This document shows, piece after piece, positions 1 to 6,514 of a DNA stretch of 20,403 nucleotides (positions are counted from its first letter, which is position 1; the number at the start of each line of letters is the position of its first letter). The DNA is from Firmicutes bacterium UBA911 (GTDB lineage: Bacteria > Bacillota > Desulfotomaculia > Desulfotomaculales > Desulforudaceae): positions 1 to 20,403 of the forward strand of contig DBEH01000023.1 of assembly GCA_002294005.1 (NCBI GenBank), in the 5' to 3' direction. The translations under genes and the position numbers were made by a program. A model generated the notes under the pieces. It ran no database searches and was not told the DNA's origin. It saw nothing but the letters and a program-made list of their open reading frames with translations.

Positions 1-16
1 ACTTACCGGATTCAAG

Positions 17-325
17 TTAATTGACCATTTTCTTGCCGGACGAAACCGCCCAATGATAAACCCGCTTCTGCCGGCGCTTACGCTTCCACTGGGACCGGGT
101 CCGGACGGCCGGGATTTCTTTAGTGGAACTGAGCTGCAAAATCCGCCTTTTTGTAAGCAGCGGGTTAACGCCCTGGCTCTCACAAATCATTTCAAAGAGC
201 GGCGTACGCAAAAAACCCACTGCGGAAACGTAAGGGGAACGGTTCCCTCCACGGGGGCCGCCCCGAATATCCCGTACCACTTCCCTTAAAATTGCAGATC
301 CTAGCCGGACATAGGCCTCCGTCAT
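17..325 (-). CDS. hypothetical small basic protein
   Basis: About 102 residues; I do not recognise the family. An earlier in-frame ATG at 373 would overlap the end of the rrf2-family gene. The ATG at 325 has an AAGGGG ribosome site four to five bases upstream and begins 14 bases after the rrf2 stop, so I chose it. The pair is probably one transcript. The N-terminal half is mixed, with a predicted amphipathic helix in VRLGSAILREVVRDI. The C-terminal third is very basic (KRKRRQKR near residue 85), which could mean nucleic-acid binding, but that is inference. There is one cysteine, and no signal peptide or membrane segment. The position directly behind a regulator suggests shared control, not a known function. 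It could also be a spurious or decayed frame. Confidence 0.5.
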   Translation of the reverse strand: MTEAYVRLGSAILREVVRDIRGGPRGGNRSPYVSAVGFLRTPLFEMICESQGVNPLLTKRRILQLSSTKEIPAVRTRSQWKRKRRQKRVYHWAVSSGKKMVN

Positions 326-339
326 GTTTCCCCTTCTTT

Positions 340-795
340 CTAGCAACCCGCTCGCCGGTTTTCCGGCCGGCATTGGTTGTTCAGCATTTCCGCCTGCTCT
401 TGTATCAGGTCGGCCAAGGTCGTGGAACTAACCACTTTCGAGACGGCATCGGAAAGCCGGCACCAGAAGTTGCGCACCCCGCACGCGTCCGCCCGGGAAC
501 AGGAACCTGGGTCACCAAGACAGTCCACCACTTTGGCTTCCCAACCCAGAGTGGTCATAACCTCCGCCATACTGATCTCCGCAGGGTCACGGGCCAAGAC
601 AAAACCCCCGCGCGCGCCCCGGATGCTGCGTACCAAACCGGCCGCCTTCAGAAGCAAGATCAGTTGTTCAAGATAAGGTTGGGATACCTTCTGCCTGTGG
701 GCGATGTCCCTTAGGCATACCGGACCGTTGCCGTGGTGCTCCGCTATATCCACCAGTGCCCGGGTGCCGTAACGCACGCGTGTCGACAACCTCAT
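340..795 (-). CDS. Rrf2-family transcriptional regulator, probable Fe-S sensor
   Basis: A 151-residue protein with the Rrf2/IscR layout. An N-terminal winged helix-turn-helix spans about residues 1-70 (MRLSTRVRYGTRALVDIA at the start, then VSQPYLEQLI as recognition region and the wing GARGGFVLAR). A dimerisation helix follows. Three cysteines at 92, 99 and 105 are spaced CX6CX5C, close to the IscR cluster ligands. The family binds DNA as a dimer and senses iron-sulfur or redox state; which signal applies here is not visible. I chose ATG 795 because GGAAGGAG lies upstream and the protein then starts exactly like family members. The longer frame to 846 adds residues unlike the family. A strong promoter lies upstream, and autoregulation is plausible. 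The small gene behind it is probably cotranscribed. Confidence 0.9.
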   Translation of the reverse strand: MRLSTRVRYGTRALVDIAEHHGNGPVCLRDIAHRQKVSQPYLEQLILLLKAAGLVRSIRGARGGFVLARDPAEISMAEVMTTLGWEAKVVDCLGDPGSCSRADACGVRNFWCRLSDAVSKVVSSTTLADLIQEQAEMLNNQCRPENRRAGC

Positions 796-872
796 CTCGT
801 ACCGCGTCTCCTTCCGGCTCACCGTCAAGGCCCGATACACAATCACACATAAACACTATTATTTCAGTCAGG

Positions 873-901
873 ATTATAGCACGTTGACCAGTATGCGTCA
901 A
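873..901 (-). promoter_or_regulatory. sigma-A type promoter of the rrf2-family gene, with possible operator half-site
   Basis: Read on the minus strand: -35 TTGACG (896-901), a 17-base spacer, and -10 TATAAT (873-878). This is near consensus and gives a leader of about 70 bases. Immediately downstream, CCTGACT (866-872) resembles one half of an IscR-like operator; the expected second half is poor. Binding by the encoded regulator is inference. Confidence 0.75.
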
Positions 902-937
902 ATGACAAAAACTCACAAGAACCGCCGAATTCGATGC

Positions 938-1132
938 CTATCGCCTGTTTATGCGGCCCAGGAGCCTGCCAAGGACGAACGCCAGCACCAGGCTGCCGAA
1001 GCCGACAACCAGAAACACCAGGGCCATCAACTCCAGGGTCCGGTTTCCATCGGCCAAGTTGTAGATTGCCGCCGCCGCCGCGATGAAAAGGATGGCGGAC
1101 ACTATTCGTAGGATAAGGTATCCTTGCGACAT
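938..1132 (-). CDS. small two-helix membrane protein
   Basis: A 64-residue hydrophobic protein. The sequence shows two membrane segments, about residues 5-25 (ending AAAAAIYNLA) and 33-56 (ELMALVFLVVGFGSLVLAF), joined by a short polar turn with DGNRT, and a basic C-terminus (GRLLGRINRR). By the positive-inside rule the tail is likely cytoplasmic. The ATG at 1132 has a clear GGGGAGGT ribosome site six bases upstream, which supports a real gene despite its length. I do not recognise a family. It is divergent from the exported protease at 1328 and lies 142 bases upstream of the rrf2-family start, in the same direction. The rrf2-family gene has its own promoter, so the two are probably separate units. 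Function unknown. Confidence 0.7.
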   Translation of the reverse strand: MSQGYLILRIVSAILFIAAAAAIYNLADGNRTLELMALVFLVVGFGSLVLAFVLGRLLGRINRR

Positions 1133-1327
1133 GTCTGACCTCCCCGCGCAAACCCACTCTTGGGTAGTTTTCCGGCCATTGTCTTATTTAATTGGCCGCC
1201 GGTCGCGGCAATCCTTTTTTTTCCGCCAGTTTTCTCTCCCCACCGGCAGGGAAACTGCGGGCCGGCGTTCAATCTAACCTAAAGTTGTCCCGTCGAACCC
1301 CCCCGCGGTCATCCGGGAGGTGTTACC

Positions 1328-2056
1328 CTGAAGCGTTTCCTGGCGCTCTTTCTGGTACTGGTTTTCCTGGGCGGGGTAGCCGTGACGTCCTGGCCCGGTG
1401 CCCGTCTGCCCGTTCTTAATTTCGTCTTTGACTCCGCAGAGTTATCCCAGGACCATCGGGTCCGACATGTCCAACCAGCGGTGGTCCGGATCACCGTTCT
1501 GGCCCGGCCGGAGCGACCGATGGAATCGGGTCTGGTCGCCCAGCAGCACGGGACCGGGTTCAACGTCGACCCCTCCGGGATCATTGTCACCAACTACCAC
1601 GTGATTCGCGACGCGGTCCGTATCGTGGTGACTTTCTCAGACGGCCGCATTTATAACGTCAGCAACTGGTCCGGTATTCCGGACCTGGACTTGGCCGTGG
1701 TGATGCTGGACAATACGCCGCCCAACCTGCCCGTGGTCCGGCTGGCGGACGAGGACCGCAACCAGCCCGGCGACCCGGTTTTCGTCGTCGGAAATCCGCT
1801 GGGCCTGGAAAACATCGTGGTCAGCGGGACCCTCGGCCGAACCCGGCCTTTTCCGGACCGCGTTGACACCCCGGTCCTGGAGTTGCTGGCCACCATTCAC
1901 CCCGGCCACAGCGGCAGCCCGGTCGTGGATGGGGCCGGGCGCGTGATCGGCGTGGTCTTCGGGAGTTTCAGCGTGGACGGGGAAACCCGCGGATTGGCCC
2001 TCCCAGCCCGCCATATCCGCGACTATCTTGCGGAATTGCCGGCTGGAAACCGCTAG
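1328..2056 (+). CDS. exported trypsin-like serine protease (HtrA-type core, no PDZ)
   Basis: From 1328 the product is about 242 residues. Residues 1-20 form a signal peptide or anchor: a KRF start followed by a run rich in L, V and F. The chymotrypsin-fold catalytic triad is complete: His91 in TNYHVI, Asp121 in DLDLAVV, Ser195 in GHSGSPV. The oxyanion region and GNPLG loop match the HtrA/DegP (S1C) family. There is no PDZ domain, so it is shorter than usual DegP. Start choice: GGGAGGTG (1315-1322) lies five bases before an in-frame CTG at 1328, and no ATG, GTG or TTG precedes it in frame. GTG 1382 is the next option, but it would delete the signal peptide and lacks a good ribosome site. Likely role: extracytoplasmic protein quality control or processing. 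No partner gene is evident beside it. Confidence 0.85.
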   Translation: MKRFLALFLVLVFLGGVAVTSWPGARLPVLNFVFDSAELSQDHRVRHVQPAVVRITVLARPERPMESGLVAQQHGTGFNVDPSGIIVTNYHVIRDAVRIVVTFSDGRIYNVSNWSGIPDLDLAVVMLDNTPPNLPVVRLADEDRNQPGDPVFVVGNPLGLENIVVSGTLGRTRPFPDRVDTPVLELLATIHPGHSGSPVVDGAGRVIGVVFGSFSVDGETRGLALPARHIRDYLAELPAGNR

Positions 2057-2196
2057 CCGGAAGCATTCAGAGAGCTCAAGTATTACAACCCGACAAAAAG
2101 CCGGGGCTCGGACATTCCCGCCATTTCGCTCCCCCAACTTCTACTCCTGCCATTCACCCCATCAATTTACGACAAATACTTCAGGCACGGACAGGC

Positions 2197-2214
2197 GGCC
2201 CCTCGGGCCTTCTT
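2197..2214 (+). terminator. weak intrinsic terminator candidate after the protease gene
   Basis: GGCCC (2197-2201), a three-base loop, then GGGCC (2205-2209), followed by TTCTT. The stem is only 5 bp and the T tract is interrupted, so this is a weak call. It is the best candidate downstream of the protease stop. Confidence 0.3.
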
Positions 2215-2350
2215 GACTATGCCGCCGGGCACCCACCCCTGCAAAAATCAAGGGTTCCGTCCAGAACCCTTGCGAAACTCTTGCCCGGCTCCCTTGTTTT
2301 GTCGAAACCCTGGACCCCCCCCCTTGGTATTGCTGGGTTTTTGGCTCTGG

Positions 2351-2379
2351 TTGGCAGGGCGGCGCATTCATGTTAAATT
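2351..2379 (+). promoter_or_regulatory. promoter candidate for the TGS GTPase
   Basis: TTGGCA (2351-2356), a 17-base spacer, TAAATT (2374-2379). The -35 matches 5 of 6 and the -10 matches 4 of 6 consensus bases. Transcription would start near 2386, upstream of the GGAGGGGGTGA ribosome site at 2408-2418. That agrees with translation from TTG 2424 and not from ATG 2370, which falls inside the promoter. Confidence 0.5.
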
Positions 2380-2423
2380 CAATGGTAAGCGCAACTGATC
2401 ACCACCCGGAGGGGGTGACCGCA

Positions 2424-3359
2424 TTGCCCGCCAATCTCACGCCCCAGTACTACGCCGCCGAGGAAGCATTCCGGCAGGCAGTCACTATTGAGGACAAAAT
2501 CGCGGCCCTTCAGGAAATGCTGGCCGTGATCCCCAAACACAAGGGCACCGAAAAGCTGCAGGCCGATATCCGGCGGCGGCTCTCACGGCTCCGTGAGGAA
2601 AGCCAGAAGAAAAGCAAGGTCAGTCGTCAAGACCCTTTCAACGTAGAAAGGCAGGGCGCAGGTCAGGTGGTGCTCACCGGCTACCCCAATACCGGAAAAT
2701 CGGCCATTGTCGGCGCTCTGTCCAGGGCCAGGGTCAAGGTGGCCGAATACCCGTTCACCACCACGGTCCCGTTTGCGGGAATGATGCCGTACGAAGAGAT
2801 CATGGTCCAGCTGGTGGACACTCCGCCCTTCACCCCGGAAATGGTACCGCCGGGTTTGCTGAACACCTTGCGCAACGGGGACGCTCTCCTACTGGCCATT
2901 GACCTGGGAACACCCGAATGCCTTGAGCAGTTGGAGGGCACACTTGACTTCCTGAACCGGAAGAAGGTCGGGGGGGCGTTCTTGATCGCGGGCACCCGGG
3001 CCGACCAGCCCGGAAGCGAGGAAAACCTGGCCGTATTGCGGGAACTGAGACCCGACGTAGAAATCCTGCCGGTCTCAACCACCACCGGTCAGAACATGAA
3101 ACTCCTGCGCCGCCGGATCTTCGAAGTGCTGAGTATTATCCGCGTTTTCGGCAAGACCCCCGGAAAGCCGCCCGATCTGAAGACCCCCTTCGTGCTGCCT
3201 TCCGGAAGCACGGTGCTGGAACTGGCGGCCGCCATTCACCGGGACTTCCCGCGGCTTCTAAAAACGGTCCGGGTGTGGGGTTCGGCCCGTTTCGACGGGC
3301 AATCCGTCCCCCGCGATTACGAACTGCGGGACCGTGACATCGTCGAAATCGTGGTCTAG
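2424..3359 (+). CDS. TGS-domain GTPase, Obg/DRG-like
   Basis: A 311-residue cytoplasmic protein. Residues 1-70 are a helical region rich in charge (IPKHKGTEKLQADIRRRLSRL). A P-loop GTPase domain follows: G1 GYPNTGKS at 86-93, G2 threonines in PFTTT at about 110-114, G3 DTPPF at 132-136. The usual G4 NKxD is replaced by TRAD at 191-194. A TGS domain (about 232-311, from LKTPFVLPSGSTVLELA to the C-terminus) ends the protein, as in DRG and YchF-type GTPases, which act on or near the ribosome. Start choice: TTG 2424 has GGAGGGGGTGA five bases upstream, and the protein then opens MPANLTPQYY, the opening I expect in this family. The extra 18 residues from ATG 2370 look unrelated. The gene is monocistronic and converges with cheW, with 13 bases between stops. 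The exact cellular target is unknown. Confidence 0.88.
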   Translation: MPANLTPQYYAAEEAFRQAVTIEDKIAALQEMLAVIPKHKGTEKLQADIRRRLSRLREESQKKSKVSRQDPFNVERQGAGQVVLTGYPNTGKSAIVGALSRARVKVAEYPFTTTVPFAGMMPYEEIMVQLVDTPPFTPEMVPPGLLNTLRNGDALLLAIDLGTPECLEQLEGTLDFLNRKKVGGAFLIAGTRADQPGSEENLAVLRELRPDVEILPVSTTTGQNMKLLRRRIFEVLSIIRVFGKTPGKPPDLKTPFVLPSGSTVLELAAAIHRDFPRLLKTVRVWGSARFDGQSVPRDYELRDRDIVEIVV

Positions 3360-3372
3360 CGTAGATTTTGAA

Positions 3373-3813
3373 CTAATGCGCGGCAGCGTTGGGCAGAACC
3401 TTCTCCAGCCGCAGCAAGAGCCATAGGGCGTTGTTCTTCTTGACTACCCCGCCGACAAACTCGTTTTCTTTCATCACCGATTCCGGCTTTTCGATTTCGT
3501 CCCGGTTGTAGCGGCCCACTTCCTGGACGCGATCCACAATCATGCCGACACTGGTTTCATTGTGCTCCACCACAATGATCCGCGTATCTCGGGTCGCCTC
3601 GCCCCGAGCGAGGTCCAGCCGCTTGCTGAGGTTAATGACGGGGACTATCCGGCCCCGCAGGTTGATGACCCCCTCGATGAAACTGTCGGACCTGGGGATT
3701 GGAGTAATGTCGATCATTTTTATGATCTCCTGGGTGTTAAGTACCGGGATCGCGTACTTTTGCCCACCGAGATCGAAGATTACCAACTGCTCATTGGCAA
3801 CGGTGGAACCCAC
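3373..3813 (-). CDS. cheW: CheW chemotaxis coupling protein
   Basis: A 146-residue single-domain CheW. The family signatures are visible: QLVIFDLGGQKYAIPV near the N-terminus, EIIKMIDITPIPRSDSFIEGVINLRGRIVPVINL in the centre (shown here only as a location guide, residues about 28-62), and a C-terminal VGGVVKKNNALWLLLRL. CheW bridges receptors to the CheA kinase in the membrane-associated signalling array. I chose GTG 3813, which lies eight to nine bases after AGGAGG. The GTG at 3822 overlaps that ribosome site and is unlikely. It follows the receptor gene by 12 bases, so the two are cotranscribed and probably work together. No cheA, cheY, cheR or cheB is in the window. Confidence 0.95.
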   Translation of the reverse strand: MGSTVANEQLVIFDLGGQKYAIPVLNTQEIIKMIDITPIPRSDSFIEGVINLRGRIVPVINLSKRLDLARGEATRDTRIIVVEHNETSVGMIVDRVQEVGRYNRDEIEKPESVMKENEFVGGVVKKNNALWLLLRLEKVLPNAAAH

Positions 3814-3825
3814 GGCCTGCACCTC

Positions 3826-5412
3826 CTAGGCTTTATTCGGTGATTTCACGACACTCTCAAGGTCGTCGGCCATCCGGGCCAGATTGTTGGCATTGGCCGC
3901 CATCTCCTGTATCGTACTGCTTACCTGCTCCGACGTGGCCGCAAGGTTCTGGACTCCGTGACTATTCTGTCCGGCCATGCCGGCGATTTGCTCGGCAAGA
4001 TCGGTGCTCTTCCCGGCATGCTCGCGGATATTCTCCAGAGTCTCGCCGGCTCTTTTGATGATCTTAACGCCGTCGCTTACCTCCCCGGCACCGGCCTGCA
4101 TTGCATCCGCCGCCTTTACCGTCTCCTGCTGGATGGCCCGGATGATATCTTCGATCTCCTTGGTGGCACCGGAGGACTTTTCGGCCAACTTGCGCACTTC
4201 TTCGGCCACCACCGCGAAACCGCGTCCGTGCTCTCCCGCGCGTGCCGCCTCGATAGCGGCATTTAAGGCCAGAAGGTTGGTCTGATCAGCAATATCATTG
4301 ATGACCTGGACAATCTGTCCAATTTTCTCCGATCTCTGATGCAGGTTTTGGACCGACTTGGCACTGGAAGCCACCGTTTCCTGAATGGCGGTGACCTTTT
4401 TGATCGCCTGGTAAACCGCCTGATTACCCGCATCCGCCGCTCTTTCGGTGGCGCGTGCCGCTTCCGCCGCCTGGGTTGCCTTAGTGGCGCTTTCCTCGGT
4501 CGAGGCGGAGAGTTCGGCGGAGGTGCTGGTCACGTTTTCGACCGCCGCGCTGACTTCTTCCGAAGCGGCCGAGAGCTCCTGGCTGTGGGAGGCCAACTGG
4601 AAGGAACTCTCCCGTACCCTGTCGATCACGTTTTTGAGATTTTCACCCATCTGGTTGAAAGCCATCCCGAGTCTTCCCATCTCATCCCGGGCGCGCACCG
4701 GCACCCGGTAGTCCAACTCCCCGGCGGCGATTTTTGCCGCCGCGAACTCGAGCTGCCTGATCGGTTTGGCGATAATCCGGTTCGAAAAGAAGAGGAGCAC
4801 ACCGACGGCGATTATCGTTGTCAGGCCGCAGGCGGCGGCGACGGTCAGCCTTCCCTGGGTGACGAGCGCATCCACGAAACTCTTCGGCGCCCCAACATAC
4901 CAGATGCCGACAATCTGGCCGGAATCATCCCTGATCGGCTTGTAGGCCGTTTGATACCAGTTGCCCACAACCGGAGCCGTCCCGTAATATTCCTGCCCCT
5001 GCTTCAATACGGTCTCGGCGATATTGTCCGCCACCTTGGTTCCAACCGCACGCTTGCCCTCAGCCGTAATAACGTTGGTTGCGATTCTGGTGTCCCCCCG
5101 GAAAATGGTCACTGTACCCCCGGTCAGCTTGCCGATAAAGTCGACGACGTGGAAATTGTCATTCATCAACGCCTCACCTTTGTAGAGCCGGTCACCATCC
5201 GCCCCCCATGCTCCAGGGTACATCTGATTAATGATGACCTCTCCGGTGGCCAGATCGCCGCGGGCCTTCTCGGTGGCCGACTCCTCGGCGGTGGCCGTTA
5301 TCAGTTCGTTAACCACCAACAGCAAAGCCACCGAAAAGAGAAGAAGAATAACGACAAATGCTGAAGCCAGCTTGAATTTGACTGACATGGAAGCAACAGA
5401 CCTGAACCTCAT
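3826..5412 (-). CDS. methyl-accepting chemotaxis protein with periplasmic Cache-type sensor
   Basis: A 528-residue receptor. TM1 spans about residues 14-36. An extracytoplasmic single-Cache-like sensor occupies about 40-185 (conserved-looking MYPGAWG, DFIGKLTGGTVTIFRGDTRIA and GIWYVGAP segments). TM2 is about 189-211, HAMP about 212-265, and then a long coiled-coil signalling domain. The hairpin tip signature DQTNLLALNAAIEAARAGEH is at 376-395 with GRGFAVVAEEVRKLA after it. There is no C-terminal NWETF-type pentapeptide, so CheR/CheB would not be tethered there. Start: ATG 5412 follows GGGGG with about seven bases between; ATG at residue 9 is possible but less well placed. The ligand cannot be read from sequence, although the Cache fold in such receptors often senses small organic acids. 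It is upstream of, and cotranscribed with, cheW. Confidence 0.95.
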   Translation of the reverse strand: MRFRSVASMSVKFKLASAFVVILLLFSVALLLVVNELITATAEESATEKARGDLATGEVIINQMYPGAWGADGDRLYKGEALMNDNFHVVDFIGKLTGGTVTIFRGDTRIATNVITAEGKRAVGTKVADNIAETVLKQGQEYYGTAPVVGNWYQTAYKPIRDDSGQIVGIWYVGAPKSFVDALVTQGRLTVAAACGLTTIIAVGVLLFFSNRIIAKPIRQLEFAAAKIAAGELDYRVPVRARDEMGRLGMAFNQMGENLKNVIDRVRESSFQLASHSQELSAASEEVSAAVENVTSTSAELSASTEESATKATQAAEAARATERAADAGNQAVYQAIKKVTAIQETVASSAKSVQNLHQRSEKIGQIVQVINDIADQTNLLALNAAIEAARAGEHGRGFAVVAEEVRKLAEKSSGATKEIEDIIRAIQQETVKAADAMQAGAGEVSDGVKIIKRAGETLENIREHAGKSTDLAEQIAGMAGQNSHGVQNLAATSEQVSSTIQEMAANANNLARMADDLESVVKSPNKA

Positions 5413-5526
5413 CGCTTTCCCCCCTACAATCTCTTTCTTGACGACCAGTGTCGCCTTGCTTCCTTAAATACTCGGTTCATCGGCGGAAAACTTAAGCAAA
5501 CACGGGGGGGGTTCGCGAATAAGGAT

Positions 5527-5549
5527 GGGGCGAAAAGTACGTTCGCCCC
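5527..5549 (-). terminator. hairpin downstream of the HEAT-repeat gene
   Basis: A perfect 8-bp stem, GGGGCGAA (5527-5534) and TTCGCCCC (5542-5549), with a 7-base loop. It sits between the end of the HEAT gene and the receptor gene, both on the minus strand. The following minus-strand bases, ATCCTTATTC, are only modestly T-rich, so termination is plausible rather than clear. Confidence 0.4.
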
Positions 5550-5602
5550 CTCCGGAGGTCTGAATCAATTCTTGTACGAGCACTAAAGACCCGTCTTTCC
5601 GG

Positions 5603-6247
5603 CTAAGCCCGCGCCCGGATATTCGCCAGGGCGTCCAGGGCCACCTCGCCCACGGTCCGCTGCCACAGCTTGCCGGCCTCATAGATGGTCACGGCCTGGT
5701 GGTCCCCGCGCAAATCCCCAAGGGCCGAAGCCGCTTCCTGAACTCCGATTTCCCCGAGGGACCAAGCCGCCAAACCTCGGATTTCCGGGTTCGGATCCCC
5801 CAGGGCCCTGAGCAGGACGGGCATTCCGCCGGCAACCAGGGCGGGATTGCGCTTCCCGATTCTACCCAACGCCCAGATTACCCCGCGTCGCAGGCCCTCA
5901 TCCCTATACGGCAGGTCGACGAAGTGAGCAACAAGATCGGCATAACGCTCCGGCTGGTGTTTGATAATCTCCCCCACCGCCTCCGGTACACTCCAGCCGC
6001 TCTCCCCCGACGCGGGGTTATCCGCGCCCAAACGCCTGATGATCTCCCGGCCGAAGTTTTCGTCCTTGCGCGACAGCCCGGCAACCACGTGCCCCAAGCC
6101 TTCAATCGCCCGCCAGCGCAGAAGGCCCTCCCGATTGTCCAGAAAAGCCACCACATGCGTGACCACTTCCGGGTCTTCCTTCGCCAACTGCAGTAACCCA
6201 TCATACTGCCGGCCCTCGAGCAACCGCCGTACTTGGTCTTTGACCAA
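5603..6247 (-). CDS. HEAT-repeat protein
   Basis: A 214-residue soluble protein made of helical repeats. Repeating helix pairs are visible, such as REGLLRWRAIEGLGHVVAGL (about 39-58), DEGLRRGVIWALGRIGKRNP (115-134) and NPEIRGLAAWSLGEIGVQEA (153-172). The recurrent WALGRIG / WSLGEIG core is typical of HEAT/PBS-lyase-type repeats. Such folds are binding scaffolds without a catalytic site. From memory it resembles HEAT proteins annotated in sulfate-reducing bacteria (the DVU0298-type group), but I could not verify this. Start: TTG 6247 with GGGAGG about nine bases upstream; there is no better in-frame ATG nearby. It is divergent from the PEP carboxykinase homologue. No partner gene is evident. 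Confidence 0.8.
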   Translation of the reverse strand: MVKDQVRRLLEGRQYDGLLQLAKEDPEVVTHVVAFLDNREGLLRWRAIEGLGHVVAGLSRKDENFGREIIRRLGADNPASGESGWSVPEAVGEIIKHQPERYADLVAHFVDLPYRDEGLRRGVIWALGRIGKRNPALVAGGMPVLLRALGDPNPEIRGLAAWSLGEIGVQEAASALGDLRGDHQAVTIYEAGKLWQRTVGEVALDALANIRARA

Positions 6248-6424
6248 ACAGCTTCGCCTCCCAGAAATAATTTTCCAGAGCTATCCTACTTCTATTTTAC
6301 ACCTTTTTCGCCGGCGCTAACATCCCGCTTGAAAACAAATTAGGCTTAAGGCCTGGGGGGCCGTATTTGGCGTCAACGTTAGTACAAACGAAAATTTTAA
6401 TGCAACAATCAAATAAAGGGCCTA

Positions 6425-6453
6425 TTGTCTCCAGAAAACCTTTTTGGTATTAT
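6425..6453 (+). promoter_or_regulatory. promoter of the PEP carboxykinase homologue
   Basis: TTGTCT (6425-6430), exactly 17 bases, TATTAT (6448-6453). The -35 matches 4 of 6 and the -10 matches 5 of 6 consensus bases. Transcription should begin near 6460, giving a leader of about 55 bases before ATG 6515. Confidence 0.65.
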
Positions 6454-6462
6454 GTGCTCACG

Positions 6463-6475
6463 GTATACTGTATAC
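6463..6475. promoter_or_regulatory. duplicated GTATAC operator candidate
   Basis: GTATAC, one T, GTATAC. Each half is itself palindromic, so the site is both a direct and an inverted repeat. It begins about ten bases after the -10 box, at the expected transcription start, where a bound repressor would block initiation. GntR-type regulators often use GTATAC-like cores, but the binding protein is not identified here. Confidence 0.45.
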
Positions 6476-6514
6476 ATAATGCAATCAGCGCCACATTCTG
6501 AAAGGAGTACGGTC

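Larger units (their letters stand above)
2057..2423. other. long intergenic region with hairpins and a C9 tract
   Basis: No convincing gene is present between the protease and the GTPase. It contains a weak terminator-like hairpin (2197-2214) and a perfect 9-bp stem with a 6-base loop at 2249-2272 (arms CAAGGGTTC and GAACCCTTG, no T tract). It also holds a run of nine C at about 2312-2320 and a probable promoter at 2351-2379. The short frames across it have no family resemblance and no ribosome sites. Confidence 0.6.

Noticed and set aside
377..714. Plus-strand open frames over the Rrf2-family gene
   Set aside because: They are antisense to a gene with clear family motifs, and have no ribosome site or family resemblance.
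2370..2423. ATG 2370 as the GTPase start
   Set aside because: It lies inside a promoter-like sequence with no ribosome site. TTG 2424 has an excellent one and a family-like N-terminus.
4339..5364. 341-residue plus-strand frame opposite the chemoreceptor
   Set aside because: It is a long shadow frame caused by high GC. The minus-strand receptor has every expected domain.
5413..5510. Flagellar (sigma-28) promoter before the chemoreceptor
   Set aside because: GCCGATGA (minus strand) resembles the -10, but no TAAA lies 14-16 bases upstream of it.
3373..6247. Tandem-repeat protein or phage region on the minus strand
   Set aside because: The repeats are ordinary receptor coiled coil and HEAT units, and no phage or integrase motif is present.
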